The notes below the pieces were generated by a model. The model searched no databases, was not told the origin of the DNA, and saw only the letters and a program-made list of their open reading frames with translations. A stretch of DNA of 64,000 nucleotides from contig NZ_AZFC01000035.1 of NCBI RefSeq assembly GCF_001435095.1, forward strand, positions 186,001 to 250,000, given 5' to 3'. The position numbers and the translations under genes were made by a program. This stretch comes from Levilactobacillus spicheri DSM 15429. GTDB taxonomy: Bacteria > Bacillota > Bacilli > Lactobacillales > Lactobacillaceae. Below, piece after piece: positions 9,392 through 17,834 of this stretch; positions within the stretch are counted from its first letter, which is position 1; the number at the start of each line of letters is the position of its first letter.

Positions 9392-9405
9392 TGAAACCGA
9401 TTACA
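9392..9405. promoter_or_regulatory. cre box (CcpA site), exact consensus
   Basis: TGAAACCGATTACA matches TGWAANCGNTNWCA at every position. It lies a few bases downstream of the -10 of the symporter promoter, a position expected to block transcription during growth on preferred sugars. A 13/14 match, TGAAACCGTTGCCA, lies at 9483-9496. Confidence 0.75.
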
Positions 9406-9408
9406 TTT

Positions 9409-9437
9409 AAGATAGCGAAAACTCGTGACTAGGTCAA
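9409..9437 (-). promoter_or_regulatory. promoter of symporter/AraC/788-residue operon
   Basis: On the minus strand TTGACC (9432-9437), a 17-base spacer and TATCTT (9409-9414). The same -10 hexamer and spacing occur in the ABC-operon promoter at 25347-25375. Confidence 0.65.
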
Positions 9438-9619
9438 ATCGTTCTTACACCCGCTTTTATCTGCCCTTAATTTACCTTGAATTGAAACCGTTGCCAATCT
9501 GATTGTTAATCATGTGTTTATAAAATCTCACACTCACTGGTTAGACCATTTATCCATTTGTTCACGAAATCACTTGTGGTTCTAGGGACGTACGCGCCCC
9601 GATCCGCTCGGGGGCAGCC

Positions 9620-9654
9620 AAAAAAATTCCGCCCAATCAATCGACTGGACGGAA
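9620..9654 (-). terminator. araR terminator
   Basis: On the minus strand a stem of about 10 pairs (TTCCGTCCAG with TTGGGCGGAA) is followed by seven T, starting about 17 bases past the araR stop. A smaller hairpin (CCCCGA/TCGGGG, 9597-9613) follows. Confidence 0.8.
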
Positions 9655-9670
9655 CCCTTGGTTAAGTGAC

Positions 9671-10747
9671 CTAATTTTTTTGAATGGCGGAGTGACGTTT
9701 GACGATCTCCGGCTCGTAGGTGATGGACTCGACCTTCTCGCGGTTCAGCAACTTGATCAGCATGCCCGCCGCGTCGGCGCCCATCCGTTCCTTCTCGTGG
9801 TTGACCGTGGTCAGGCTCGGTGTGAAGTACTCACCCATCTTGTAGTTATCGAAGCCCACGACCGAGATGTCATCCGGCACCCGCAGCTGTTGCGATTTCA
9901 AAAAGTCGATGACCTCGATGGCCAGTTGATCGTTGTAACAGGCAATTGCGGTCGGCGCATCGGCCTGCTTCAGGTAGCTGGTGATGCGTTCGAAGAGCTT
10001 CTGGGAGTCTTCGCCGGACTGGTACATGATGATGTTACTCATGTAGGACAGTTCCGGCCGTTGCTGGTAGGCCCGTACGAACCCGTTCATCCGGTTGACC
10101 CCCTGGATATCGTCGACCTGGAAGATCCCCAGGATACTCTGGTGACCCAGGTCGAACAGATAATCGACCAAGTTCTGTTCGGAAATCAGGTCGTTGGTGT
10201 CCACGTAGGGGAAATCATAGGACGGATAGTGTGCGTTGATGAACAACGTCGGCAACTCATCGTCCCGAATTTCCTGATACAGATCCTGATTAGGATTGGG
10301 CAAAGCACTTTGGGTCGGTTCGATGATCAAACCGGCCACCTTGCTGTCCAGCATGCTGATCAGGCTCTTGCGCTCCTTGGCGTGGGTGTTGTGGGTGTTG
10401 CTCAGCAGGATTGAGTACCCTGCCTGGGACAACACCTGGTCAATCCCCGAGATAATGTTGGGAAAGATGTAGTCGGCGATGTGAGTGGTGATGACCCCAA
10501 TCAGCTTGGTATCCGTCGGGGTCGACCAATCCTTGTGCCAATCCTGAACGAACATCCCGCCCCCTTGAATCCGGTAGATGAAGTGGTCGCTCTCGAGGTC
10601 ACCGACCGCCCGCCGTACCGTATAACGGCTGACCGCATACTGTTGCATGAGTTCGGACTCCGTCGGTAACTTATCGTTGACCTTGAACTTCCCGGAAATG
10701 ATGTCTTCTTTTAACCCGTCTTTAACTTTTTGATATTTATTCTCCAT
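9671..10747 (-). CDS. araR: arabinose repressor AraR, GntR/LacI chimera
   Basis: 358 residues. Residues 1-70 form a GntR-type winged helix (LPTESELMQQYAVSRYTVRRAVGDLE). Residues 80-350 form a LacI/periplasmic-binding-protein sensor domain (IGVITTHIADYIFPNIISGI, DDISVVGFDNYKMGE). This chimera is diagnostic of AraR, which binds operators until L-arabinose releases it. The ATG at 10747 is chosen because GAGGTG lies 6 bases upstream; the GTG at 10756 would overlap that site. It has its own promoter and terminator, and AraR-like operators are present upstream of araB. Confidence 0.92.
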   Translation of the reverse strand: MENKYQKVKDGLKEDIISGKFKVNDKLPTESELMQQYAVSRYTVRRAVGDLESDHFIYRIQGGGMFVQDWHKDWSTPTDTKLIGVITTHIADYIFPNIISGIDQVLSQAGYSILLSNTHNTHAKERKSLISMLDSKVAGLIIEPTQSALPNPNQDLYQEIRDDELPTLFINAHYPSYDFPYVDTNDLISEQNLVDYLFDLGHQSILGIFQVDDIQGVNRMNGFVRAYQQRPELSYMSNIIMYQSGEDSQKLFERITSYLKQADAPTAIACYNDQLAIEVIDFLKSQQLRVPDDISVVGFDNYKMGEYFTPSLTTVNHEKERMGADAAGMLIKLLNREKVESITYEPEIVKRHSAIQKN

Positions 10748-10773
10748 AGCGTGCACCTCATTAGTTGCTTTTA

Positions 10774-10802
10774 AGTCTACCGGTTTTATTGACCCATTTC
10801 AA
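10774..10802 (-). promoter_or_regulatory. araR promoter
   Basis: On the minus strand TTGAAA (10797-10802), a 17-base spacer and TAGACT (10774-10779), about 27 bases before the araR start. Confidence 0.55.
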
Positions 10803-10842
10803 ATAAATATTCTTATAGTTAAAATTGGTCACATAATTATCT

Positions 10843-10933
10843 CATCATTTTTCGATAAATCATTCGATGAAAATAGCGCCACGCCAATTCCTGGCCGGCG
10901 CCACTCGTTTAGTAAATTTATCGAAAAATGATG
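10843..10933. repeat. perfect 18-bp inverted repeat between GH51 gene and araR
   Basis: Arm 10843-10860 is an exact inverted copy of 10916-10933, with 55 bases between. The inner part holds a GC-rich imperfect hairpin (10874-10909, CGCC/GGCG core) followed by ATTTT on the minus strand, so it may end the GH51 transcript. The right arm ends two bases from the GH51 stop. It could also be an operator pair for araR. Function is inferred. Confidence 0.6.
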
Positions 10934-10934
10934 C

Positions 10935-12455
10935 TTAATACTTAAGCGTTAGAACGTTCCACGAATAAGCCGCCAGCGTAGCCGATTGCTGAGCCTGTCC
11001 CGCCGCAATATCGAAGTCACTGACCGCTTTCAGTGTCAGCGTATCAGGACGTTCCCGCGTATTCTGGTCGTCCAACTGGCCCGTTAATTGCTGCTGAGTC
11101 CCTTGCCGAACCGCTTGTGGCAGGTCAATCGTGACGGATTGCGGCTTAGCGCCGCGGTTCACCGCGTAGACCACGTAAGCCGTGCCCGTATCCAGAACAA
11201 CTTGGTCGACCACCGGGACATCCTGATAACGTGGCGTCGAATATTGTTCACCATCAGAAAGTGTCGACGCCAATACCTTAGACCGGTCGGAGAGGTTTGC
11301 AATCAGGGATTGAATGACATAGTACGTTGGGTTCGCCCAAGCGTGACCCCCCTCATCCGTCAAGATCAGCGGAATCGTGTTAACGAGCAATGCCTGACAG
11401 GACAGCTTGACCCGATCCCCATGACGCAAGATTGCCAAAGCCATGGAGCCAAATAACAAGGTATCTGCTAAATTAAAGTAGCACCAATCAACCGGGTTGT
11501 GCTGTGACCACGGTTGCGTTGGTTTCAGCGACGGTCGATGAACGTTCCATTCATCGAAGGAAATCTTCATGACCTTGTCGCTTCGCTTTAACGCCTTAAC
11601 GGCATCCGCAATCGTTTCAATTTCATCAATTTGCTTATCGAACTCCCGTGAGCGTGCCAAGTACGTTGGCAAGTCATCCTCATCACGCCGGTCATCCTGA
11701 TCCAACGTTTCCGATTGCCCACGGTCTACATAATCGTGCATGGCAATGTAGTCCACGTTTTCGTAGGCTTCCATTAACACCTTAAAGTCCCAAGAAGGAT
11801 AGGTATTTAACCGGGGCGTCGAACTTCCCACGAGAATCGTCTGAATGGATGGATCCATCAGCTTCATGGCCTTCGAGGTTTCGTTGGCAAGTGCACCATA
11901 GGCTTCCGGTGTCTTCTTGGCCACTTGCCATGGGCCATCCAGTTCATTTCCAAGGCACCAATACTTCACGTGATAGGGCTCCGCATGACCATTTTTCCGT
12001 CGTAAATTGGCCCAATCAGTGTCTAACTGGCCATTCACGTACTCTAATTCGTGGAGCGCATCGTCAATCCCACGAGTTCCTAAGTTCACCGTTAATATCG
12101 GATTATCAATTTGCGCCTGTTCACACCATTGAAAGAACTCATCTAACCCAAATTGATTGGTCTCTAGTGCCTGCCAGGCCAAGTTCATCCGTTTAGGCCG
12201 AGCCGCTTTCGGTCCAATGGTATCTTCCCAATGATAACTCGACGTATAGTTGCCACCGGGATAGCGAACCGTTTTTAAGCCTAGATTTTGAACGAGTTTC
12301 AACACGTCCCCGCGGAATCCTTCGGTGGTTGCTGTCGGGTGTTGGGGTTCATAAATCCCCGTATAGATAACGGTTCCCATGTGTTCCAAGAATGAGCCAA
12401 AAAGTTGTGGGCGAACATCGAAGTGCTGCTCTTGATAGATATGTAACGTCGTCAT
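10935..12455 (-). CDS. GH51 alpha-L-arabinofuranosidase (first copy)
   Basis: 506 residues, no signal peptide, so intracellular. A (beta/alpha)8 barrel is followed by a C-terminal beta-sandwich. The acid/base is E171 in WCLGNELDG and the nucleophile E302 in ISFDEWNVH. The RYPGGNY segment near 64-70 and the ETNQFGLDEF segment near 98-107 are typical. It removes terminal alpha-L-arabinofuranosyl units from imported oligosaccharides. Apparently a single-gene unit with its own promoter and cre box. It is closer in sequence to the GH51 at 16236-17726 than to the one at 23860-25311. Confidence 0.93.
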   Translation of the reverse strand: MTTLHIYQEQHFDVRPQLFGSFLEHMGTVIYTGIYEPQHPTATTEGFRGDVLKLVQNLGLKTVRYPGGNYTSSYHWEDTIGPKAARPKRMNLAWQALETNQFGLDEFFQWCEQAQIDNPILTVNLGTRGIDDALHELEYVNGQLDTDWANLRRKNGHAEPYHVKYWCLGNELDGPWQVAKKTPEAYGALANETSKAMKLMDPSIQTILVGSSTPRLNTYPSWDFKVLMEAYENVDYIAMHDYVDRGQSETLDQDDRRDEDDLPTYLARSREFDKQIDEIETIADAVKALKRSDKVMKISFDEWNVHRPSLKPTQPWSQHNPVDWCYFNLADTLLFGSMALAILRHGDRVKLSCQALLVNTIPLILTDEGGHAWANPTYYVIQSLIANLSDRSKVLASTLSDGEQYSTPRYQDVPVVDQVVLDTGTAYVVYAVNRGAKPQSVTIDLPQAVRQGTQQQLTGQLDDQNTRERPDTLTLKAVSDFDIAAGQAQQSATLAAYSWNVLTLKY

Positions 12456-12587
12456 TCCGTTAAGTCCTCCTTAGTCAGTTGTTTATCTACATTTAAACTG
12501 AGACCGTTCCCCATTTTAGCCGGTATTTTCCGCGCTCAACCGCAGACGAACCTATCACCGTGGGCAAGCAACCTCAATTTATTCCAA

Positions 12588-12616
12588 AGTTTAACGCGTT
12601 TTGGTAGCGTTTTCAA
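12588..12616 (-). promoter_or_regulatory. GH51 (first copy) promoter with overlapping cre box
   Basis: On the minus strand TTGAAA (12611-12616), 17 bases and TAAACT (12588-12593). A cre-like box at 12602-12615 (minus strand TGAAAACGCTACCA, 13/14) overlaps the -35, a repressing position. Confidence 0.6.
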
Positions 12617-12652
12617 ACAAATAATTAAAAAGAACAATCATTTATTGAACAA

Positions 12653-13543
12653 CTAACTATAGTAGGCAGATAATTCGATGTTCTGATTATAATTGCCAAA
12701 TCCTTTACCGAAAATCGTGCAACCACCGGACTGCTGAGCGTCTTGTTTCACCTCAAACCGGACCGTCCAAACGTCTTCGTCGATTGGCAAATCGTTGAGA
12801 CAAACGTTGGTAAAGGGTTGGCCATCTAAGTAAGTTCCGTGATCCGTTACCCGTAAAATTTTAAGAATACCGTACTGGTTCACGTTATCCGGCACCCAAT
12901 CCGGTGTGTACTTTCCCCGAATATCCGAGAAATCGCCAGGACTCCGCCAGGTCCCCAGTTCATGCCCGTTGATGGAAAAGGTAATATCGGACGGCCACGT
13001 ATTGTTGGAAAACGGAAATTCTGATCCGAGTTCCATCGATAGGTCTAACATCTCAAGTTGCTCGCGTTCCCCCACAAAGTTAGGCGTCTGGTATTCGACA
13101 AACCCCTTATTGAACCAAATCATACCGGCATTCATCCGGTCGGCAAACATAAAGTACTTGGGATTATCGACCTTGCCAATATAGCCCTCAGGCCCTGCCA
13201 AACCGCAGGATGGCTCGACATGATATTCCGTGTAGTGTCCCACGGGAATCATATTCTTATGAACCTTAAACTTGGGGTAGATTTGCCGGGGAAACTTAAC
13301 GGCAATGGTATCAACCCGCAACGAAGAAACTTTTTTATGCCCTACTCGTTCACTCGTGATGAGTTCCGCCGCCTGGAGTTTATTAAGATGTTTCGTCACG
13401 ATGGGACTACTTAGCTGGAGGGCTTCGGCCAATTCTTGGACGCTCATGGGCTCCTTAGACAACAGCCGGATGATGCGTAATCGTACCGAACTGGCCAGCG
13501 CTTCATAAACATTGAGCGAGTCGTCTGAAATATCTAGTTGCAT
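12653..13543 (-). CDS. ArsR-type helix-turn-helix regulator with C-terminal beta-sandwich domain (paralogue 1)
   Basis: 296 residues. Residues 10-75 are an ArsR-like winged helix (SSVRLRIIRLLSKEPMSVQE; SSPIVTKHLNKLQAAELI). The remaining 200 residues are rich in beta strands and aromatics and carry a strongly conserved stretch (PSCGLAGPEGYIGKVD; SMELGSEFPFSNN; RSPGDFSD). They resemble no metal-sensing domain; I suggest they bind a sugar. The ATG at 13543 has AAGGA 9 bases upstream, and its protein start (MQLDIS) aligns with the paralogue at 17835-18737 (MDVDIS). It is divergent from the GH43 operon, which it probably controls. DNA-binding role is clear; ligand unknown. Confidence 0.78.
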   Translation of the reverse strand: MQLDISDDSLNVYEALASSVRLRIIRLLSKEPMSVQELAEALQLSSPIVTKHLNKLQAAELITSERVGHKKVSSLRVDTIAVKFPRQIYPKFKVHKNMIPVGHYTEYHVEPSCGLAGPEGYIGKVDNPKYFMFADRMNAGMIWFNKGFVEYQTPNFVGEREQLEMLDLSMELGSEFPFSNNTWPSDITFSINGHELGTWRSPGDFSDIRGKYTPDWVPDNVNQYGILKILRVTDHGTYLDGQPFTNVCLNDLPIDEDVWTVRFEVKQDAQQSGGCTIFGKGFGNYNQNIELSAYYS

Positions 13544-13589
13544 TTTCACCATTCCTTCCCAACTTTAAATGGCTTACATTTACAAAATC

Positions 13590-13636
13590 ATTAATCAAAG
13601 TATCGTATCGTACGATATCGTTTCGATACAGTTAAT
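13590..13636. promoter_or_regulatory. nested dyad, candidate operator of the ArsR-like regulator
   Basis: The shared region between the regulator and the GH43 gene holds a 12-bp perfect palindrome TATCGTACGATA (13606-13617). It is flanked by GTATCG (13600-13605)/CGATAC (13624-13629) and ATTAA/TTAAT at the outer ends. Operator role is inferred from symmetry and position. Confidence 0.45.
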
Positions 13637-13694
13637 CATATCATTAATCCAGTCGTTTTTCTGGCTATTTTAAGTAAAAAGATTAACAAAAAGG

Positions 13695-13723
13695 TTGACA
13701 ACGTTTTCATACGGTCGTATATT
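13695..13723 (+). promoter_or_regulatory. GH43 operon promoter with overlapping cre box
   Basis: TTGACA (13695-13700, perfect), 17 bases, TATATT (13718-13723). The cre-like box TGACAACGTTTTCA (13696-13709, 13/14) overlaps the -35, as in the GH51 promoter at 12588-12616. Confidence 0.7.
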
Positions 13724-13816
13724 GCAATTGTACTTATTTATTAGGATTTATTGGAATTAGCAATTTTTAAGTCCTTACAAATTATTTTCATTTTTGACAA
13801 AGGAGAGACGACATTT

Positions 13817-14797
13817 ATGGTACAAGCAACTGATTACGTCAACCCATTGATTGTCCAACGGGCTGACCCTTACATCTACAAACACACCGATGGTTACTAC
13901 TACTTTACTGCCTCGGTCCCCGCTTACAACTTAATTGAGATTCGGCGGGCTAAAACCTTAAACGGCTTAGCCAACGCAGCTCCCCGGACCATCTGGCGCA
14001 AACATCCAGATGGTAGCGGTGCCATGAGTCAATTGATCTGGGCGCCCGAACTGCACTACATCGATGGCAAGTGGTTCATCTACTTTGCCGCTTCCCACAC
14101 CAAGGAATTCGACCACAACGGAATGTTCCAACACCGGATGTACTGCATCGAGTGCGACAATCCTGATCCGATGCGTGACGAAGCAGACTGGATCGAACAC
14201 GGGCAGATTGAAACACCGCTAGACACCTTCGCGTTGGATGCCACGGTCTTTGAGGCCCAAAACAAGTTATACTACGTTTGGGCCCAAAAGGATCCCGCTA
14301 TCAAAGGGAACTCCAACATCTACATCGCCGAAATGGAAAACCCTTGGACGCTTAAGACCAAGCCGGTTATGTTGACCAAGCCAGAATACGATTGGGAAAC
14401 CAAGATTTTCTGGGTCAACGAAGGTCCTGCCGTCTTACACCGGAACGGTCGCTTCTTCCTGACCTATTCTGCAAGCGCTACCGATGAGAACTACGCGATG
14501 GGGATGTTAACGGTCGACGAGAACGCTGACCTGTTGGACCCCGCTAACTGGAGCAAGTCCAAGACCCCCGTCTTCCAAAGCAACATGCCAATTCACCAAT
14601 ACGGTCCCGGTCACAACTCCTTTACGGTGGCCGAAGACGACAAGACCGACATCTTGGTCTACCACTGCCGGAACTACACCGACATCAAGGGTGACCCACT
14701 GTACGATCCAAACCGTCACACGATGGTTCAACCTTTCACCTGGAACGATGATGGCACGCCAAACTTTGGCAAACCAGTACCTTACAACTATAAATAA
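13817..14797 (+). CDS. GH43 arabinofuranosidase/arabinanase
   Basis: 326 residues, five-bladed beta-propeller family. The three carboxylates are D17 (base, in RADPYIYKH), D141 (pKa modulator, ALDATVFE) and E202 (acid, WVNEGPAVL). No signal peptide. It probably releases L-arabinose from alpha-1,5- or branched arabino-oligosaccharides inside the cell; exact linkage cannot be told from sequence. The start at 13817 is set by AGGAGAG 9 bases upstream; an ATG at 13751 gives a 22-residue extension without a ribosome site. First gene of a unit with a symporter and GH51. Confidence 0.9.
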   Translation: MVQATDYVNPLIVQRADPYIYKHTDGYYYFTASVPAYNLIEIRRAKTLNGLANAAPRTIWRKHPDGSGAMSQLIWAPELHYIDGKWFIYFAASHTKEFDHNGMFQHRMYCIECDNPDPMRDEADWIEHGQIETPLDTFALDATVFEAQNKLYYVWAQKDPAIKGNSNIYIAEMENPWTLKTKPVMLTKPEYDWETKIFWVNEGPAVLHRNGRFFLTYSASATDENYAMGMLTVDENADLLDPANWSKSKTPVFQSNMPIHQYGPGHNSFTVAEDDKTDILVYHCRNYTDIKGDPLYDPNRHTMVQPFTWNDDGTPNFGKPVPYNYK

Positions 14798-14846
14798 TCG
14801 GCTTGGCAAGTCGAAATATCATATTGCATGATAGGAGAGATTAGAA

Positions 14847-16139
14847 TTGAATACTGCAAAAACGGAGTCAAAGCACTTCTGGGGTTTCCCCGTCACCCAC
14901 TTTAGTTACTTCTTTATCTGGGCGGTCGTTAACGGTTATCTGACGCTTTGGATGGAGCAAGTTGCTCACCTGAACGGAACCGAATCCGGGGCTGTCTTCT
15001 CCATGATGGCCGGGATTTCCTTGATCTTCCAACCCATCTTCGGGGTGGTTTCCGATAAGTTACTGTTCAAGAAGACCCTGATTTTAACCATTGCCATTGT
15101 CGGCATCTTCATCGGCCCGTACTTCCAGTGGGTCTTCATGCCAATCTTACACGTAAACGCCTTTCTGGTTGCCATCGTCACTGGGACTTTCCTGAGTTTC
15201 ATCTTAAACGGTGGGGTTTCCGTTATTGAACAATACGTTCAACGGGCCAGTCTGGCGAACGGCTTCGAATACGCCCACTCTCGGGTTGGTGGTTCCGTTG
15301 CCGGGGTTGTCGCATCCTTAGTTGCCGGCCGGATCTTCCTCTGGAAGCCAAATTCCATTTTCTGGGCTTGCACGATTGCTGCCATTATCTTAACTGGTTT
15401 ATTGATCTTCAGTGATAAGGTTGACCTGGACAACGCCGCCGCTGCCGGTGACACGTCCAACTCCCTGGACATGAAGACTGTGATGTCCGTGTTCAAGATC
15501 AAGAACTTATGGGTTTTGGCCATCTTCTACATGGGTGCTTCCGCACTGTTCGACGTGTTTGACCAACAATTCATCATCTTCTTCAAGACGTTCTTCGACA
15601 CGGCTGCCCAAGGGACGTTGGTTTACAGTTACATGAGTTCCGCTCAAACCGCTATCGAATTCTGCCTGATGTTCCCAATGCCATGGATCATCAACAAGAT
15701 TGGTTCACGGAACGGGTTACTGATTTATGGGTTCATCACCTGCATCCGGATCTTAGGGTCTGCTTTGTCCCCTAACTGGATCTGGGTTGTCGGCTTCCGT
15801 CTGTTAGCCGGACTCGAAATGCCACTGCTGTTGACTTCCATCATGAAGTACATCGCCGGGGCCTTCGATATTCGTCTGTACGCGACGGTTTACGCCCTCG
15901 CTTCGAACTTCGCTAAGCAGATTTCCGTCTTTATCTTCTCGTCCGTTGCCGGGAAGATGTACGATGTGATTGGTTACCAACACACTTACATCATCATGGG
16001 AATCGTCGTCTTCTTCATCACCCTGTTTGCCGTCTTCTTCCTGAAGAAGGAAGACCCTGTCCAAGCCGGTGAAGTGGAAGCACCTGATGCCCAAGCAGCG
16101 ACAGCAACTGATTCATCAACCACGAATACCCGTGATTAA
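14847..16139 (+). CDS. oligosaccharide:H+ symporter (LacY-like MFS)
   Basis: 430 residues with about 12 membrane segments, of the oligosaccharide:H+ symporter branch (LacY/RafB/CscB type), unlike the GPH symporters elsewhere in the window. Seen are FSYFFIWAVVNGYLTLWM at the start, YAHSRVGGSVAGVVASL in the middle and the two-half MFS layout with a hydrophilic central loop near residues 190-210. The start is TTG with AGGAGAG upstream. It lies 49 bases after the GH43 gene and before a GH51, so it probably brings in an arabino-oligosaccharide or arabinoside for these enzymes (inference). Confidence 0.85.
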   Translation: MNTAKTESKHFWGFPVTHFSYFFIWAVVNGYLTLWMEQVAHLNGTESGAVFSMMAGISLIFQPIFGVVSDKLLFKKTLILTIAIVGIFIGPYFQWVFMPILHVNAFLVAIVTGTFLSFILNGGVSVIEQYVQRASLANGFEYAHSRVGGSVAGVVASLVAGRIFLWKPNSIFWACTIAAIILTGLLIFSDKVDLDNAAAAGDTSNSLDMKTVMSVFKIKNLWVLAIFYMGASALFDVFDQQFIIFFKTFFDTAAQGTLVYSYMSSAQTAIEFCLMFPMPWIINKIGSRNGLLIYGFITCIRILGSALSPNWIWVVGFRLLAGLEMPLLLTSIMKYIAGAFDIRLYATVYALASNFAKQISVFIFSSVAGKMYDVIGYQHTYIIMGIVVFFITLFAVFFLKKEDPVQAGEVEAPDAQAATATDSSTTNTRD

Positions 16140-16170
16140 TAACGCTTCATTAGGTCGTTAATGACTCACG

Positions 16171-16208
16171 AATGGGGGAACCAATCCTAATGGTTCCCCC
16201 ATTTTTCT
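16171..16208 (+). terminator. strong terminator between symporter and GH51 genes
   Basis: A perfect 13-bp stem (16171-16183 with 16191-16203) with a 7-base loop is followed by a T-rich run. It stands only 28 bases before the next start codon, and I see no promoter between them, so the downstream GH51 would depend on read-through or an internal promoter. Confidence 0.85.
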
Positions 16209-16235
16209 ATCTAAAATCAACATGGAGGTTATCAC

Positions 16236-17726
16236 ATGCAAGGAAAATTAACCATTGACCCTAGTAACCAAATCGCTAAGGTTGACGATCGACTCTACAG
16301 CTCCCTTATTGAACACCTCGGTCGTGCCGTTTATGACGGTCTTTACGATCCGGACAATGCTAAATCCGATGAGAACGGCTTTCGCCAAGACGTGGTCAAG
16401 GCAATCAAGGACCTGAACATTGACCTCGTTCGTTACCCCGGTGGGAACTTCGTCTCCGGCTTCAACTGGGAGGACAGTATCGGCCCCAAGGACCAACGTC
16501 CCACGCGGCTTGACCTGGCTTGGCGCAGCATCGAGACCAACCAATTCGGCCTCCACGAGTTCATGAAGTGGACCCAACAGACCGGAACCCGACCCGACAT
16601 GGCCGTCAACCTGGGGAGCCGCGGCATCGATGCCGCCCGGAACCTCATTGAATACTGCAACTTCCCGGGGGGCACCTACTGGAGCGACCTGCGGAAGAAG
16701 AACGGGGCCGAGCAGCCCTTCAACATCAAGACCTGGTGCCTGGGCAACGAAATGGACGGCGACTGGCAGATCGGTCATAAGACGGCCGAAGAATACGGTC
16801 GGTTAGCCCACGAAACTGCCAAGGTCATGCGCCTCGTCGATCCCGACATCGACCTGGTCGTCAGCGGCAGTTCCACCCGGGAAATGGCCACCTTTGGCAG
16901 CTGGGAAGAAACCGTCCTCGACCACACCTACGATGACGTCGACTACCTCTCGTTACACCGGTACTACGACAACGAGGAGAACGACCTGCACAACTTCTTG
17001 GCCAAGTCGATTGACTTTGACGAGTTCATCAGCGGCATCGTGGCCGTCTGCGACGCCGTTAAGGCCCGCAAACACAGCGATAAGACGCTCAACCTGGCCC
17101 TAGACGAATGGAACGTCTGGTACCACTCCCACAAGCAAGACGACGAGACGGCGCCGTGGCAGAACGCCCCGCACTTGCTGGAAGACCACTACAACTTCGA
17201 AGACGCCTTGATGGTCGGGACCATGCTGATCACCCTGCTCAAGCACAGTGACCGGGTCAAGATTGCTTGTCTCGCGCAATTGGTCAACGTGATTGCCCCA
17301 ATCATGACGGATGACCAGGGAATCTGGCTCCAATCCATCTTCTTCCCGTTCATGCAGGTCTCCAAGTACGGTCGCGGCATCGCCTTACAGCCTAAGCAGG
17401 AATCCGCTACCTACGACAGCAAGGACTTCAAGGACGTCCCTTACCTCGACAGTATGGCCGTCTACAACCCCGATACCCATGAGGTAGTCATCTTCGCCGA
17501 GAACAAAGGCGAGGAGGCCATGGACTTCACCACGACTCTCACTAGCTTAACCACCACCGATCTGATTGAGGCCACCCAATTCTACGGCTACGACATCAAG
17601 CAGACCAACGAAGATCAACGCATGCAGATTCAACCAAATGACCATGTATCCTTGGACCAAGGGACGTTAACCACCACCCTTGAGCCCCTTTCATGGAACA
17701 TGTTCCGTATTAAAGTCGCTGACTAA
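16236..17726 (+). CDS. GH51 alpha-L-arabinofuranosidase (second copy)
   Basis: 496 residues, cytoplasmic. The acid/base is E172 in WCLGNEMDG and the nucleophile E291 in LALDEWNVW. It shares VRYPGGNF, ETNQFGLHEF and the C-terminal PLSWNMFRI pattern with the first copy. GGAGG lies 7 bases before the ATG. Last gene of the GH43-symporter-GH51 group but separated from the symporter by a strong hairpin. It ends at its own terminator. Confidence 0.93.
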   Translation: MQGKLTIDPSNQIAKVDDRLYSSLIEHLGRAVYDGLYDPDNAKSDENGFRQDVVKAIKDLNIDLVRYPGGNFVSGFNWEDSIGPKDQRPTRLDLAWRSIETNQFGLHEFMKWTQQTGTRPDMAVNLGSRGIDAARNLIEYCNFPGGTYWSDLRKKNGAEQPFNIKTWCLGNEMDGDWQIGHKTAEEYGRLAHETAKVMRLVDPDIDLVVSGSSTREMATFGSWEETVLDHTYDDVDYLSLHRYYDNEENDLHNFLAKSIDFDEFISGIVAVCDAVKARKHSDKTLNLALDEWNVWYHSHKQDDETAPWQNAPHLLEDHYNFEDALMVGTMLITLLKHSDRVKIACLAQLVNVIAPIMTDDQGIWLQSIFFPFMQVSKYGRGIALQPKQESATYDSKDFKDVPYLDSMAVYNPDTHEVVIFAENKGEEAMDFTTTLTSLTTTDLIEATQFYGYDIKQTNEDQRMQIQPNDHVSLDQGTLTTTLEPLSWNMFRIKVAD

Positions 17727-17736
17727 GTCGTCATCT

Positions 17737-17766
17737 AAGCGCTTCGGGCACCCGGAGCGCTTTTTC
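17737..17766 (+). terminator. terminator of GH51 (second copy)
   Basis: AAGCGCT pairs with AGCGCTT, with an inner CGGG/CCCG pairing, followed by TTTTT on the plus strand. Confidence 0.75.
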
Positions 17767-17794
17767 TATGTCACTCGAAAAGAGAGCGCACCAA

Positions 17795-17826
17795 AAAGGA
17801 CCTGAGATTTTTATCCCAGGTCCTTT
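17795..17826 (-). terminator. terminator of the ABC transporter operon
   Basis: 10-bp stem (17795-17804 with 17817-17826) plus inner pairs, with TTTTT on the minus strand, just past the stop of the ArsR-like regulator 2. Confidence 0.75.
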
Positions 17827-17834
17827 CATTTGGC

